The notes: generated by a model not told the origin, from the sequence alone. A stretch of DNA of 64,000 nucleotides from an uncultured Chryseobacterium sp. (GCA_913778275.1 CAJYWN010000010.1:1-64000); one strand, 5' to 3'. Shown: positions 24,959-33,562, numbered from the stretch's first letter. Made by a program: numbers and translations.

Positions 24959-26164
24959 ATGAACAACGTATACATCATAGATTACATCAGAACACCCATT
25001 TCAAAATTAAGTGGTGGACTTTCAGAAGTCAGAGCCGATGATTTGGCGGCGATTGTTATTAAAGAAATCGTAGCAAGAAACCCTGAAGTTCCTGTAGAAG
25101 AAATTGAGGATGTTATTTTCGGGTGTGCCAATCAGGCAGGTGAAGACAACAGGAATGTAGCCAGAATGGGCCTTTTACTGGCGGGGCTTCCTTATAAAAT
25201 CGGAGGAGAAACCGTTAACAGATTGTGCGCCTCCGGAATGTCGGCGGTGGCCAATGCTTTCCGTTCGATTGCTGCAGGAGAAGGGGAAATTTATATCGCA
25301 GGTGGTGTTGAGCACATGACGCGTTCGCCTTATGTAATGTCAAAACCAAGTGCCGCTTTCGGAAGAGACAGCCAGATGTTTGATACCACTTTCGGGTGGA
25401 GATTCATCAACCCTAAAATGAAAGAAATGTACGGCGTCGACGGAATGGGCGAAACGGCAGAAAATTTAGCGGATATCCATCAGATAAGCCGTGAAGACCA
25501 GGATAAATTTGCCCTTTGGTCCCAACAAAAAGCCACGAAAGCTCAGGAAAACGGCAGACTCGCTGAAGAAATCGTAACCGTGGAAATTCCACAAAAAAAG
25601 GGAGAACCTAAAATTTTTGATAAAGATGAATTTATTAAACCGACGTCTTCAATGGAAGGGTTGGGAAAACTTCGTCCGGCTTTCAGGAAAGATGGGACCG
25701 TTACCGCAGGAAATGCATCGGGAATGAATGACGGTGCGGCCGCCTTAATTTTAGCCAGCGAAGAAGCAGTACAAAAGTACGGACTGCAGCCGATCGCTAA
25801 AATATTAGGTTCAGCCGTTGCAGGTGTAGAACCGAGAATCATGGGAATCGGGCCCGTTGAAGCTGCTCAAAAAGTATTAAATAGACTCAGTCTTTCATTA
25901 GAAGATATGGATATCATCGAACTGAATGAAGCATTTGCAGCGCAGGCCTTAGCAGTAACCCGAACGTTAGGAATAAAAGATGACGATGCAAGAGTCAATC
26001 CGAACGGAGGAGCTATCGCGATCGGTCATCCACTCGGCGTTTCCGGAGCAAGAATTGTAGGTTCTGCCGCATTGGAACTTCAGAAACAGGATAAAAAATA
26101 CGCCTTGTGTACGCTTTGTATCGGTGTCGGACAAGGGTATGCAATGGTAATTGAAAAAGTATAA
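24959..26164 (+). CDS. paaJ: 3-oxoadipyl-CoA thiolase PaaJ
   Basis: A 401-residue thiolase. The nucleophile Cys90 is in NRLCASGMSAV; the C-terminal active-site motifs are NPNGGAIAIGHPLG and CTLCIGVGQG. It cleaves 3-oxoadipyl-CoA to succinyl-CoA and acetyl-CoA and also acts on 3-oxo-5,6-dehydrosuberyl-CoA in this pathway. Assignment to PaaJ over a general acetyl-CoA acetyltransferase rests on operon position. Confidence 0.92.
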   Translation: MNNVYIIDYIRTPISKLSGGLSEVRADDLAAIVIKEIVARNPEVPVEEIEDVIFGCANQAGEDNRNVARMGLLLAGLPYKIGGETVNRLCASGMSAVANAFRSIAAGEGEIYIAGGVEHMTRSPYVMSKPSAAFGRDSQMFDTTFGWRFINPKMKEMYGVDGMGETAENLADIHQISREDQDKFALWSQQKATKAQENGRLAEEIVTVEIPQKKGEPKIFDKDEFIKPTSSMEGLGKLRPAFRKDGTVTAGNASGMNDGAAALILASEEAVQKYGLQPIAKILGSAVAGVEPRIMGIGPVEAAQKVLNRLSLSLEDMDIIELNEAFAAQALAVTRTLGIKDDDARVNPNGGAIAIGHPLGVSGARIVGSAALELQKQDKKYALCTLCIGVGQGYAMVIEKV

Positions 26165-26301
26165 CTTTTTCAATAATGTAACAATATAGAATTGTATCAA
26201 TGTAACAATTTTGCAGTCTGTCATTCTGAACGAAATGAAGAATCTCATTGGTAAACTGTTAGATTGATACATTGTTAAACTAAATTTTTAACAAAAAATT
26301 T
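26165..26301. repeat. paa-operon interspersed repeat 9 (paaJ-paaY gap)
   Basis: AATTGTATCAATGTAACAAT on the left and TTAGATTGATACATTGTTAA on the right are complementary over most of their length; the centre is GTCATTCTGAACGAAATGAA, a variant of the block in repeat 2. Confidence 0.75.
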
Positions 26302-26895
26302 ATGAACATCTACTCATATCACGGAATCCGTCCCATCATCAAACCCACTGCTTATATTCATCCGCAGGCGGTAATTATAGGAAATGTGGAAATCGGAGAA
26401 GAAGTCTATGTCGGTCCGAATGCGGTGATCCGTGGCGACTGGGGTAAAATTATCGTTAAAGACGGAGCCAATGTACAGGAAAACTGCACGCTGCACGTAT
26501 TTCCGGGGATAGAAACCATTTTAGAAGAATCTGCACACATCGGTCATGGTGCAATCATTCACTCCGGACATATCGGGAAAAACTGTCTGGTAGGGATGAA
26601 TGCTGTAGTGATGGACAAAGCCGTTATCGGTGATGAATGTATTATTGGTGCTTTAGCTTTTGTTCCGGCAAACTTCAGATGTGATGCCAGAAAATTAATT
26701 GTGGGAAGCCCTGCAAAAATTATTCGTGATGTTTCCGATGAAATGATTAAATGGAAAACGGAAGGCACAAAACTCTATCAGGAACTGGCAAGAGAAGGAA
26801 AAGAAGCCATTTTGCCTTGTGAACCTTTCACGGAATATGTTCAGCAGATTCCTACGAAAGTGGTGGATTACAGCATTTGGGATGATATTAAATAA
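26302..26895 (+). CDS. paaY: PaaY, gamma-carbonic-anhydrase-fold protein
   Basis: A 197-residue left-handed beta-helix protein with hexapeptide repeats (IIGNVEIGEEVYVGPNAVIR). Metal-binding histidines are in ENCTLHVFPG and ESAHIGHGAIIHSG. PaaY proteins are thioesterases that act on ring-hydroxylated CoA intermediates and help keep the paa route running. The gene lies between paaJ and paaZ, separated by repeat elements. Confidence 0.92.
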   Translation: MNIYSYHGIRPIIKPTAYIHPQAVIIGNVEIGEEVYVGPNAVIRGDWGKIIVKDGANVQENCTLHVFPGIETILEESAHIGHGAIIHSGHIGKNCLVGMNAVVMDKAVIGDECIIGALAFVPANFRCDARKLIVGSPAKIIRDVSDEMIKWKTEGTKLYQELAREGKEAILPCEPFTEYVQQIPTKVVDYSIWDDIK

Positions 26896-26974
26896 TATAA
26901 CAATATACCAGTGTAAGAAATGTAACAATTAAATTGGCAAACTGTTACATTGCTACATTGTTAAATTAAATTTT
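26896..26974. repeat. paa-operon interspersed repeat 10 (paaY-paaZ gap)
   Basis: Left arm AACAATATACCAGTGTAA plus TGTAACAATT, right arm ACTGTTACATTGCTACATTG; no central GTCAT block. This may be the shorter, unelaborated form of the element. Confidence 0.7.
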
Positions 26975-29470
26975 ATGGAAAAGTTAAAAAACTATATTTA
27001 CGGCGAATGGATCGAAGGTTCCGGAAATGGAATTCCCTTATACAATGCCGTTACGGGAGAACAGGTTGCCATTTCCGATACGGAAGGTCTGAATTTTGAG
27101 CAGGCTTTGGACTACGGAAGAACAATAGGCTACAAAAACCTTTCATCCATGACGTTTTACGACCGTGGCGAAATGTTAAAAAAAGTTGCGCTTTATCTTT
27201 TAGAAAGAAAGAAAAAATATTACGAACTATCATATAAAACAGGAGCCACCCACGTAGATTCCTGGGTAGACATTGAAGGAGGTTTCGGAACTTTTTTCAC
27301 CTATTCCGGACTGGCAAAAAGAATGCTTCCCAATACCCCGTTTTGGGTAGACGGGGACACTCAGAAAATCTCTGCAAATGGTACGCACCTTGGCACCCAT
27401 ATTTTAACACCAAGTGAAGGGGTATCCATTCAGATTAATGCTTATAATTTTCCGGTTTGGGGAATGCTGGAAAAATTGTCTACTTCATTATTGGCAGGTG
27501 TTCCTTCCATTGTAAAACCTTCACCGTTTGGTTCTTATCTTACCAACGCGGTTTTTCAGGATATGATTGAAAGCGGAATTCTTCCTGAAGGCGCTGTTCA
27601 GCTGGTTTGCGGGGAGCCGGGAAATATTCTGGATTATGTCCAGGATGGAGATTCCGTACTGTTTACCGGTTCAGCAACAACAGGAAGAAAATTAAAGTCG
27701 TTGCCTTCCGTTGCCGGAAATGCGGTCCGTTTCAATATGGAAGCAGATTCCTTGAACTGTTCGATCTTAGGGCTGGAAGCAAGACCAGGCACACCTGAAT
27801 TTGATTTGTTCATTAAGGAAGTCCGTAATGAAATGACCACAAAAGCGGGCCAAAAATGTACGGCAATACGAAGAATTATTGTTCCGGAACATCTGGTGGG
27901 TGATGTTCAGCTTGCTTTATCCAAAGCTTTGGATCAGACAAAAATCGGAAACCCGTTAAGCAGGGAAACAAGAATGGGATCTTTAGTTGGAAAACAGCAG
28001 TACGATGAGGTTGTAAGAAAGATCAATATGCTGAAGGCGGAAACTGAATTGATTTATGACGGTCAGCACGAATTGGTAGATGCTGATTATGAAAACGGAG
28101 CTTTCATGAGCCCTAAATTATTTTTAAATGACAAACCTTTTGAGAAAAATATCTCTCACGACGTAGAAGCCTTCGGACCTGTTTCTACATTAATGCCTTA
28201 CAAAGATGCAGAAGAAGCGGCAGCATTGGCAAAAAGAGGGAAAGGAAGTTTAGTAGGGTCTATTGTTTCTTACGACGATAAGTTTGTAGCGGAAACGTCC
28301 TGGAAAATGGCTTCCCAGCACGGAAGAATTTTTGTGCTGAACAGGGATAATGCAAAAGAAAGTACAGGCCACGGATCACCGCTCCCAACCTTAATGCACG
28401 GAGGTCCCGGAAGAGCAGGAGGTGGTGAAGAAATGGGCGGACTGAACGGTCTTCATTTCTTCCTTCAGAAAACGGCAATTCAGGGTTCACCCGATATTTT
28501 GACGGCTATTACAAAAGTATATCAGCAGGGTGCGGAGAAAAAATATTCAGACAAGCATCCTTTCCAAAAATATTTTGAAGAAGTGGAAGTAGGCGATTCG
28601 CTGGAAACGGCAGGAAGAACCGTAACGGATGCTGATATCGTGAATTTCTCCAATGTTTCGTGGGATCATTTTTATGCCCACACCGATGCAACGAGCTTAA
28701 CAGGAACTATATTCGATAAAACCGTTGCACACGGCTATTTTATTCTTTCCGCAGCGGCAGGATTATTTGTTTCCGGTAAAAAAGGCCCGGTGATTGCAAA
28801 TTACGGACTGGAAAACTGTTCTTTCTTCAAGCCGGTTTATGCAGGAGATACAATTACGGTTTATTTAACGGCGAAAGAAAAAATCAACCGTGGTGTTAAA
28901 GGAAGAAATATTCCTTCCGGTGTTGTAAAATGGCTGGTTGAGGTGGTGAATCAAAGAGATGAAATTGTTTGCGTGGCTACCATTTTAACGCTGGTGGCGA
29001 AACAGTCTCCTTTTATTGATTTAAACCTGAAAAATATTCAGAAATCATTAAACGGATTAACGGAATCCACTCAGCCAAATTGGGGCAAAATGTCTCCGCA
29101 GCAAATGATTGAGCATTTGGAGCATGGCGTTTTGGTAAGCTTGGGAGAGCCTGAAGCAGACAAGTGCTTCACCCCGGAAGAACAGTTGGAAAAATGGCAG
29201 GATTCTCTGTACAATCACCGAAAAATGCCGAAAGATTTCCCGGCGCCGTTTTTGGCAGAAGATGAAAAGCTGTTGGAATTAAGACATAAAAATCTGGAAG
29301 CGGCCAAACAGTCATTTCTGGACAATCTTAAGAGATTTGTGATTTATTATAAAGAAAATCCGCAGGCAGAACACATGAATTTCGTCTTCGGAAAACTCAA
29401 TAAAGAAATGTGGGAACTGATGCACAGAAAACATTTTACGCATCATTTTGAGCAGTTCGGATTGATTTAA
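26975..29470 (+). CDS. paaZ: PaaZ ring-opening enzyme fused to a C-terminal DUF1569/DinB-like domain
   Basis: An 831-residue protein. Residues 1-525 are an aldehyde dehydrogenase with Glu256 (NMEADS) and nucleophile Cys295 (AGQKCTAIR). Residues about 530-670 are a MaoC-like hydratase with Asp564 and His569 (SWDHFYAHTD) and TVAHGYFILS. Together they hydrolyse oxepin-CoA and oxidise the semialdehyde. Classical PaaZ ends near residue 680. Here about 150 more residues follow, with GKMSPQQMIEHLEHG, VFGKLNKEMWELMH and HHFEQFGLI, matching the DUF1569 (DinB-like) pattern. The fusion frame is uninterrupted. The role of the extra domain is unknown. Confidence 0.94.
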   Translation: MEKLKNYIYGEWIEGSGNGIPLYNAVTGEQVAISDTEGLNFEQALDYGRTIGYKNLSSMTFYDRGEMLKKVALYLLERKKKYYELSYKTGATHVDSWVDIEGGFGTFFTYSGLAKRMLPNTPFWVDGDTQKISANGTHLGTHILTPSEGVSIQINAYNFPVWGMLEKLSTSLLAGVPSIVKPSPFGSYLTNAVFQDMIESGILPEGAVQLVCGEPGNILDYVQDGDSVLFTGSATTGRKLKSLPSVAGNAVRFNMEADSLNCSILGLEARPGTPEFDLFIKEVRNEMTTKAGQKCTAIRRIIVPEHLVGDVQLALSKALDQTKIGNPLSRETRMGSLVGKQQYDEVVRKINMLKAETELIYDGQHELVDADYENGAFMSPKLFLNDKPFEKNISHDVEAFGPVSTLMPYKDAEEAAALAKRGKGSLVGSIVSYDDKFVAETSWKMASQHGRIFVLNRDNAKESTGHGSPLPTLMHGGPGRAGGGEEMGGLNGLHFFLQKTAIQGSPDILTAITKVYQQGAEKKYSDKHPFQKYFEEVEVGDSLETAGRTVTDADIVNFSNVSWDHFYAHTDATSLTGTIFDKTVAHGYFILSAAAGLFVSGKKGPVIANYGLENCSFFKPVYAGDTITVYLTAKEKINRGVKGRNIPSGVVKWLVEVVNQRDEIVCVATILTLVAKQSPFIDLNLKNIQKSLNGLTESTQPNWGKMSPQQMIEHLEHGVLVSLGEPEADKCFTPEEQLEKWQDSLYNHRKMPKDFPAPFLAEDEKLLELRHKNLEAAKQSFLDNLKRFVIYYKENPQAEHMNFVFGKLNKEMWELMHRKHFTHHFEQFGLI

Positions 29471-29546
29471 TGAGTAATGCAATAATATATCAATTTAGCA
29501 GTGTAGCAATTAATTGTTACACTGTTATATTTTATATATTTAATAC
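29471..29546. repeat. paa-operon interspersed repeat 11 (paaZ-SMUG2 gap)
   Basis: Left AGCAGTGTAGCAATTAATTG and right TTGTTACACTGTTATATT are complementary around AATTAATT. This is the last copy; none was seen beyond the following gene. Confidence 0.6.
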
Positions 29547-30245
29547 ATGAAAACCTTCGCCGAACAAGTTGTTAATTTTAATCTGAATTTGAAATATGAT
29601 GGAAATCTTCCTGATGACTTTCAGGTCCTAAATCCTTATCTGGATAATCCCGAAACACTGCAGGTAATGCAGCAGTTTTACCACAAATATTATAATGACA
29701 GTAAGCAAAGGAAATTTTTAATCGGTATTAATCCCAGCCGCCACGGAGCAGGCGTTACCGGAGTGCCTTTTACCGACACCAAACGTTTGGAGAGTGTTTG
29801 CGGCATAAAAATGACTTCCGCTTACACTCATGAAGTTTCATCTGTATTCGTCTATGATATGATTTCGGAATATGGGGGTGCAGAAGAATTTTATAGTGAG
29901 GTCTTTATTAATTCACCTTTTCCGCTGGCTATCGTCCGGAAATCGAAAGGAAACTGGATCAATGCCAATTATTATGACGATAAAGGGTTATTTGCTGATG
30001 TGAAGGATTTTATGATTGATTCTTTAAAAAAGCATATCGGTCTTAATCTTGATATATCGGAAGTGTTTATCATGGGAAAGAAAAATGCAGATTTTATTTC
30101 AAAACTCAATCAGGAAGCCCGCCTTTTTGAAAAAATGACCGTTCTGGAACATCCAAGGTATATTCAGCAATACAAATCGAAAGACAAACAGCTGTATATT
30201 GATAAATATATTTTAGCATTAAAGAAAACAAATCCCCCGAAATAA
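29547..30245 (+). CDS. SMUG2-type uracil-DNA glycosylase family protein
   Basis: A 232-residue protein with the glycosylase motif FLIGINPSRHGAGVTGVPFT and the later segment TVLEHPRYIQQY, where HP precedes an aromatic residue as in the family's intercalation loop. SMUG2 proteins (also annotated DUF4918) are single-strand-capable uracil-DNA glycosylases involved in base excision repair. The gene follows paaZ with a repeat-type gap and may be transcribed with the operon. Its stop codon lies inside the following terminator hairpin. Confidence 0.82.
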   Translation: MKTFAEQVVNFNLNLKYDGNLPDDFQVLNPYLDNPETLQVMQQFYHKYYNDSKQRKFLIGINPSRHGAGVTGVPFTDTKRLESVCGIKMTSAYTHEVSSVFVYDMISEYGGAEEFYSEVFINSPFPLAIVRKSKGNWINANYYDDKGLFADVKDFMIDSLKKHIGLNLDISEVFIMGKKNADFISKLNQEARLFEKMTVLEHPRYIQQYKSKDKQLYIDKYILALKKTNPPK

Positions 30246-30265
30246 AATTTCAGGGGATTTTCTAT
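30230..30265 (+). terminator. Terminator overlapping the end of the SMUG2-type gene
   Basis: AAATCCCCCGAAA (30230-30242) pairs with TTTCAGGGGATTT (30248-30260) with one mismatch, followed by TTCT. The stem begins within the last codons, and the loop holds the stop codon. Confidence 0.75.
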
Positions 30266-30346
30266 CACACTTATGCATTAGAACCGTCACACAACACAGT
30301 TTATTTATCAATAGTTTTTGGTTATTAGTTGTTGATGATAAATATC

Positions 30347-31174
30347 CTATTGTTTGATAATTTTGTAGGCTTCTGAAGAAGATTTTACCATATAAACTCC
30401 TCTTGGAAGTTCAGAGATACTGGCTTCATTTACTCCTTTTTTAGCTTCAATGGTTTTTACCAGCTGCCCTGATTCACTGTAAACCTCAAACTTGGTATTC
30501 TCCACAGCTTTAATAGTAAGAGGGCCGGTTGTTGGGTTTGGATAGATGTTATTTTCCTTTTTAGGAGCTTTCACATCATTTGCTGCTAAAACAATTCCGC
30601 TGTCTTTCACCCATGTAAAGGCATCAAATGAAAGATACTGGAAATTTCCACCGGCAGTAATCTGCAGCTGATCGATTACGATATTGCTGTAATTCTGCCC
30701 GTTCAGATTCGTCATATCAATAAGAGTATATCCGTTCGTGATCGCTATTGTCGACGTAAAACCTGTGGTTTTTGTTTGGGTAAATTTTGTTACCCCGGAT
30801 AATTTTCCTGTGATAGTAAGTGTACCTGCAACTCCCAGAGTCGTATTGGCTGCTGCTGCGTATACCCAGAATCTGTTTACTTTAAAAAGATTGGAAGTTG
30901 TTTTAATACTGAACGATGTTCCTGCAGACTGATTTCCAGATCCTGAATTATCAATATACCTGTTATCGATAGAAGTACCATTCCATCCTGTTCCCGGATA
31001 AGCCGCCTGGATATCATAAGTATTTACATTTGATATAATATTGAAGATTACGCCATTGTCCGTAAAGCTGGTGCTTCCGTTAGATTCTGTTTCAAACTGT
31101 TCTGTACTGGTCTGTCCGAATGTAAGCATTGAGATAAAAAGACCACAGATGGTAGAAAGTAAAGTACTTTTCAT
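30347..31174 (-). CDS. Secreted protein with T9SS type A sorting domain
   Basis: A 275-residue protein with a signal peptide (MKSTLLSTICGLFISMLTFG, then Q) and a C-terminal T9SS sorting domain: NIYPNPTTGPLTIKA, then a VYSESGQLVKTI strand and GVYMVKSSSEAYKIIKQ. The region between is Thr/Ser/Asn-rich and beta-like, without a recognised enzyme motif. It should be exported by the type IX system and attached to or released from the surface. Function unknown. Confidence 0.85.
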   Translation of the reverse strand: MKSTLLSTICGLFISMLTFGQTSTEQFETESNGSTSFTDNGVIFNIISNVNTYDIQAAYPGTGWNGTSIDNRYIDNSGSGNQSAGTSFSIKTTSNLFKVNRFWVYAAAANTTLGVAGTLTITGKLSGVTKFTQTKTTGFTSTIAITNGYTLIDMTNLNGQNYSNIVIDQLQITAGGNFQYLSFDAFTWVKDSGIVLAANDVKAPKKENNIYPNPTTGPLTIKAVENTKFEVYSESGQLVKTIEAKKGVNEASISELPRGVYMVKSSSEAYKIIKQ

Positions 31175-31198
31175 GATTTAAAATTTAAGGTTGTAATA

Positions 31199-31744
31199 TT
31201 ATTGTCTTGATGGGAAAATACCCGATACACAGATAATATAGTTAAGTCCCAAGTACGGAGGCATATTATCTAGAGGTAAATTCTGGCCTGTAAAGGTTAC
31301 TGAAGCCGGATTAATTACCGTGTCGGGAGCTGCATCTACAAAGCTTGGCACAGTGATAAAATCTCTGCCTGCCTGTGTGCCGGAGATAGCTATTGAAGAA
31401 GCAGATGAAGGGGTAGCTGTAGTAGCGTTCGTGTTTGAAATTCTCAGCTGGCTTACCATTGAAGGAAGGTTTGTGCTAAGAAGAGTTGTTTGAGGACTTC
31501 CCGCAGCTTCACCTAAAACCACACTTTTTCCTGTATTTGAAGTTCCTGCTCCAATTGGGGCACGTCCGTTCAGGTTGGGTAAAGCGAATGTGGTCTTTCC
31601 GTCGCCGCCGTACACAGTTCCTAAAAGTGAAAATAGTGCCTGATTCTGGCTGATGCTCAATAAAGCACCGTTGCAAAGCATATAGCCTCTTGGTGCAAAA
31701 TTTCCTGCAAAAAGTTTAATGGTTCCTAATAATTCTTCGTCCAT
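31199..31744 (-). CDS. Phage tail-collar domain protein (MdpB-like), copy 1
   Basis: A 181-residue protein with the tail-collar signature GTIKLFAGNFAPRGYMLCNG, LGTVYGGDGKTTFALPNLNG and GTQAGRDFI. Such proteins form trimeric fibre tips in phages, but lone bacterial copies also occur near secretion genes. It is a close tandem paralogue of the gene at 31779-32324, 34 bp apart; they share most of the N-terminal half and the end PPY.G.NYIICV.GI.PSR. No other phage genes are nearby. Confidence 0.88.
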   Translation of the reverse strand: MDEELLGTIKLFAGNFAPRGYMLCNGALLSISQNQALFSLLGTVYGGDGKTTFALPNLNGRAPIGAGTSNTGKSVVLGEAAGSPQTTLLSTNLPSMVSQLRISNTNATTATPSSASSIAISGTQAGRDFITVPSFVDAAPDTVINPASVTFTGQNLPLDNMPPYLGLNYIICVSGIFPSRQ

Positions 31745-31778
31745 GATTATTGTATTTAGTTGTTAGGTACTGGTAAAA

Positions 31779-32324
31779 TTATGGTCTTGAAGGATAGATT
31801 CCCTCTACACAGATAATGTAATTGATTCCCACATAAGGCGGCATGTTGTTAACCGGTATATTCTGACCGATGAAAACAACAGATTGCGGGTTGATCATCG
31901 TATTAGGAGCAGTATCTGCAAAACTAGGAACAGCTATAAAGTCTCTACCGGCCTGTGTTCCGCTCACTGCAATTGATGAGGTAACAGAAGGGGTTGCTGA
32001 TGTAGCGTTCGTTGAAGATACTTTCAGCTGGCTCGCAAAGCTTGGCAGATTAGAAGAAAGAAGCGTAGTGGTAGGAGACCCGTCTTGTTCACCCAGTTCG
32101 TACGATTGCCCGGTAGTGGAATTGCCTGTTCCAATTGGGAAACGTCCGTTGAGATTAGGTAAAGCAAACGTGCTAATTCCATCGCCTCCGTAGGTAGTTC
32201 CTAAGATTGAAAATAGAGCAGTATTTTGAGAAATACTTAGTAAAGCACCATTGCAGAACATATATCCCCTTGGTGGGAAATTTCCGGCAAATACTTTAAT
32301 GACTCCCATTAATTCGTCGTCCAT
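31779..32324 (-). CDS. Phage tail-collar domain protein (MdpB-like), copy 2
   Basis: A 181-residue paralogue of the preceding protein, with VIKVFAGNFPPRGYMFCNG, LGTTYGGDGISTFALPNLNG and GTQAGRDFIAVPSF. It is the first gene of the minus-strand pair. Its leader carries a sequence element at 32348-32382 that is also found in front of a secreted-peptide gene 16 kb away. The pair is probably co-transcribed. Function outside phages is not established. Confidence 0.88.
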   Translation of the reverse strand: MDDELMGVIKVFAGNFPPRGYMFCNGALLSISQNTALFSILGTTYGGDGISTFALPNLNGRFPIGTGNSTTGQSYELGEQDGSPTTTLLSSNLPSFASQLKVSSTNATSATPSVTSSIAVSGTQAGRDFIAVPSFADTAPNTMINPQSVVFIGQNIPVNNMPPYVGINYIICVEGIYPSRP

Positions 32325-32347
32325 AATAATTAGTTTTTCAGTTTTAA

Positions 32348-32382
32348 TTTCCTACTCTTTTCAGGCTTTTCGGATTCCGCCT
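32348..32382 (-). promoter_or_regulatory. Shared 5' element, copy at the collar-protein gene
   Basis: Read on the minus strand: AGGC, loop GGAATCCGAAAA, GCCT, GAAA, then AGAGTAGGAAA, ending 23 bp upstream of the ATG. A 4-bp stem (AGGC/GCCT) can close the 12-nt loop. Both blocks (12 and 11 bases) recur exactly at 48494-48525 before a precursor-peptide gene. It may be an untranslated-leader regulatory element. Upstream, TTG-N18-TTACTTTG (about 32413-32441, minus strand) could be the promoter. Confidence 0.6.
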
Positions 32383-32576
32383 TTTTATTAAATGCTGTAC
32401 TTTCTTGACAGTTCAAAGTAACAACAATCGTAGGTCCTCCAATAGAGTAGAAAATACCAAATTAAGCATTACGTATTTCTACGGATAGATTATTGATATT
32501 TCAATTATTGGTTAAATGTAATAAATAAATCATTACATATTTAAATTATTTATAAATTATTTTTTATAGAATTCCC

Positions 32577-32590
32577 ATGTGGTACCACAT
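32577..32590. promoter_or_regulatory. Perfect 14-bp palindrome, possible operator
   Basis: ATGTGGTACCACAT is fully self-complementary and lies about 183 bp upstream of the enoyl-CoA hydratase-like gene and about 250 bp upstream of the collar genes. It could be a dimeric regulator site; nothing else supports this. Confidence 0.3.
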
Positions 32591-32772
32591 ATGATAATTT
32601 CGATTCTTCCCGTAACATTTTTGAGATTAAATGTATATTATATTTAAGCTGAGAGATAAGCAGGAGAAATAGCTGTTTATTTACATATTATTGTCAGGTT
32701 TATTTACAAAAGTTTATTCCTTCAGAACCCTTTCTATTTATTACTTTTGCATTAATTCAATTATAAAGTAAA

Positions 32773-33537
32773 ATGAACGGATTCGTAGTATCTGAACTTA
32801 AAAACAATATTGCCGAAATCACTTTCGGGACCCCGAAAAGCAATTCTCTTCCGGGGGCTATTCTTGAAAAATTAGCACAAACCATTCTTGATCAAGGAAC
32901 TAAGGATGAAGTAAAAGCTATCCTTATAAAAAGTGAAGGAAGCAAAGCGTTTTGCGCAGGGGCAAGCTTTGATGAATTGCTGGAAATTGAAGAACTCGAA
33001 AAATCCACAAAGTTCTTCGGAGGCTTTGCAAAAGTTTTGAATGCCATGAGAAACTGCGGTAAAATTGTAGTGGTAAGGGTTCAGGGAAAAACAACAGGAG
33101 GCGGAGTAGGTATTGCCTGCGGTGCAGATTATTGTTTTGCAATAAAGGATGCCGCCCTGGCTTTAACGGAAATCAATTTAGGAATCGGACCTTTTGTAAT
33201 CGGGCCTTATGTAGAGAGAAAAATCGGGAAGTCGCAATTTTCGGCAATGGCTATTGATGCGGATTTCAGATCGGCAGAATGGGCAGAACAGCACAATATT
33301 TACCATTCTGTTTCGGAAAGTATTGAAGAAATGGATGCAAAGCTGGAGAAATTCCTTGAAACATTAGCCTCAAGAAGCAGTGACGCTTTGGCATTAATTA
33401 AAAAAGTTTCATGGGAAGGAACCGATCATTTTAACGAACTGATGCCGGCAAGAATTCACATGAGCGCCAGTCTAATTCTGGAAGATTCTGCAAAGAAAAA
33501 TATTGAATCCATAAAAGAAAAACTGAGGTCAAAATAA
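32773..33537 (+). CDS. Enoyl-CoA hydratase/isomerase family protein
   Basis: A 254-residue crotonase-fold protein with KAFCAGASFDELL and TTGGGVGIACGADY forming the oxyanion hole, and LTEINLGIGPFVIG at the second acidic position. Of the two catalytic Glu of classical hydratases, the second is kept (TEINLG) while the first (the E of GGCELA in rat enzyme) is replaced in GGGVGIA. It therefore may act as an isomerase or use one Glu. The paa operon in this window lacks an obvious paaF, and this protein is one candidate for that step or for leucine degradation. Function is uncertain. Confidence 0.82.
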   Translation: MNGFVVSELKNNIAEITFGTPKSNSLPGAILEKLAQTILDQGTKDEVKAILIKSEGSKAFCAGASFDELLEIEELEKSTKFFGGFAKVLNAMRNCGKIVVVRVQGKTTGGGVGIACGADYCFAIKDAALALTEINLGIGPFVIGPYVERKIGKSQFSAMAIDADFRSAEWAEQHNIYHSVSESIEEMDAKLEKFLETLASRSSDALALIKKVSWEGTDHFNELMPARIHMSASLILEDSAKKNIESIKEKLRSK

Positions 33538-33562
33538 CAGTCTTTACATATATAAGAATATA

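Larger units (their letters stand above)
32325..32772. other. Divergent intergenic region with regulatory element and palindrome
   Basis: About 450 bp without a gene. It holds the shared leader element (32348-32382), a candidate minus-strand promoter near 32413-32441 and a perfect 14-bp palindrome ATGTGGTACCACAT at 32577-32590 of unknown function. The remainder is AT-rich. Confidence 0.5.

Noticed and set aside
24458..29546. Repeats of the paa gaps as a CRISPR array
   Set aside because: Spacing equals whole genes, units are variable and self-complementary, and no cas genes are present.
31199..32324. Prophage or tailocin based on two tail-collar proteins
   Set aside because: No other structural, lysis or integrase gene lies nearby.
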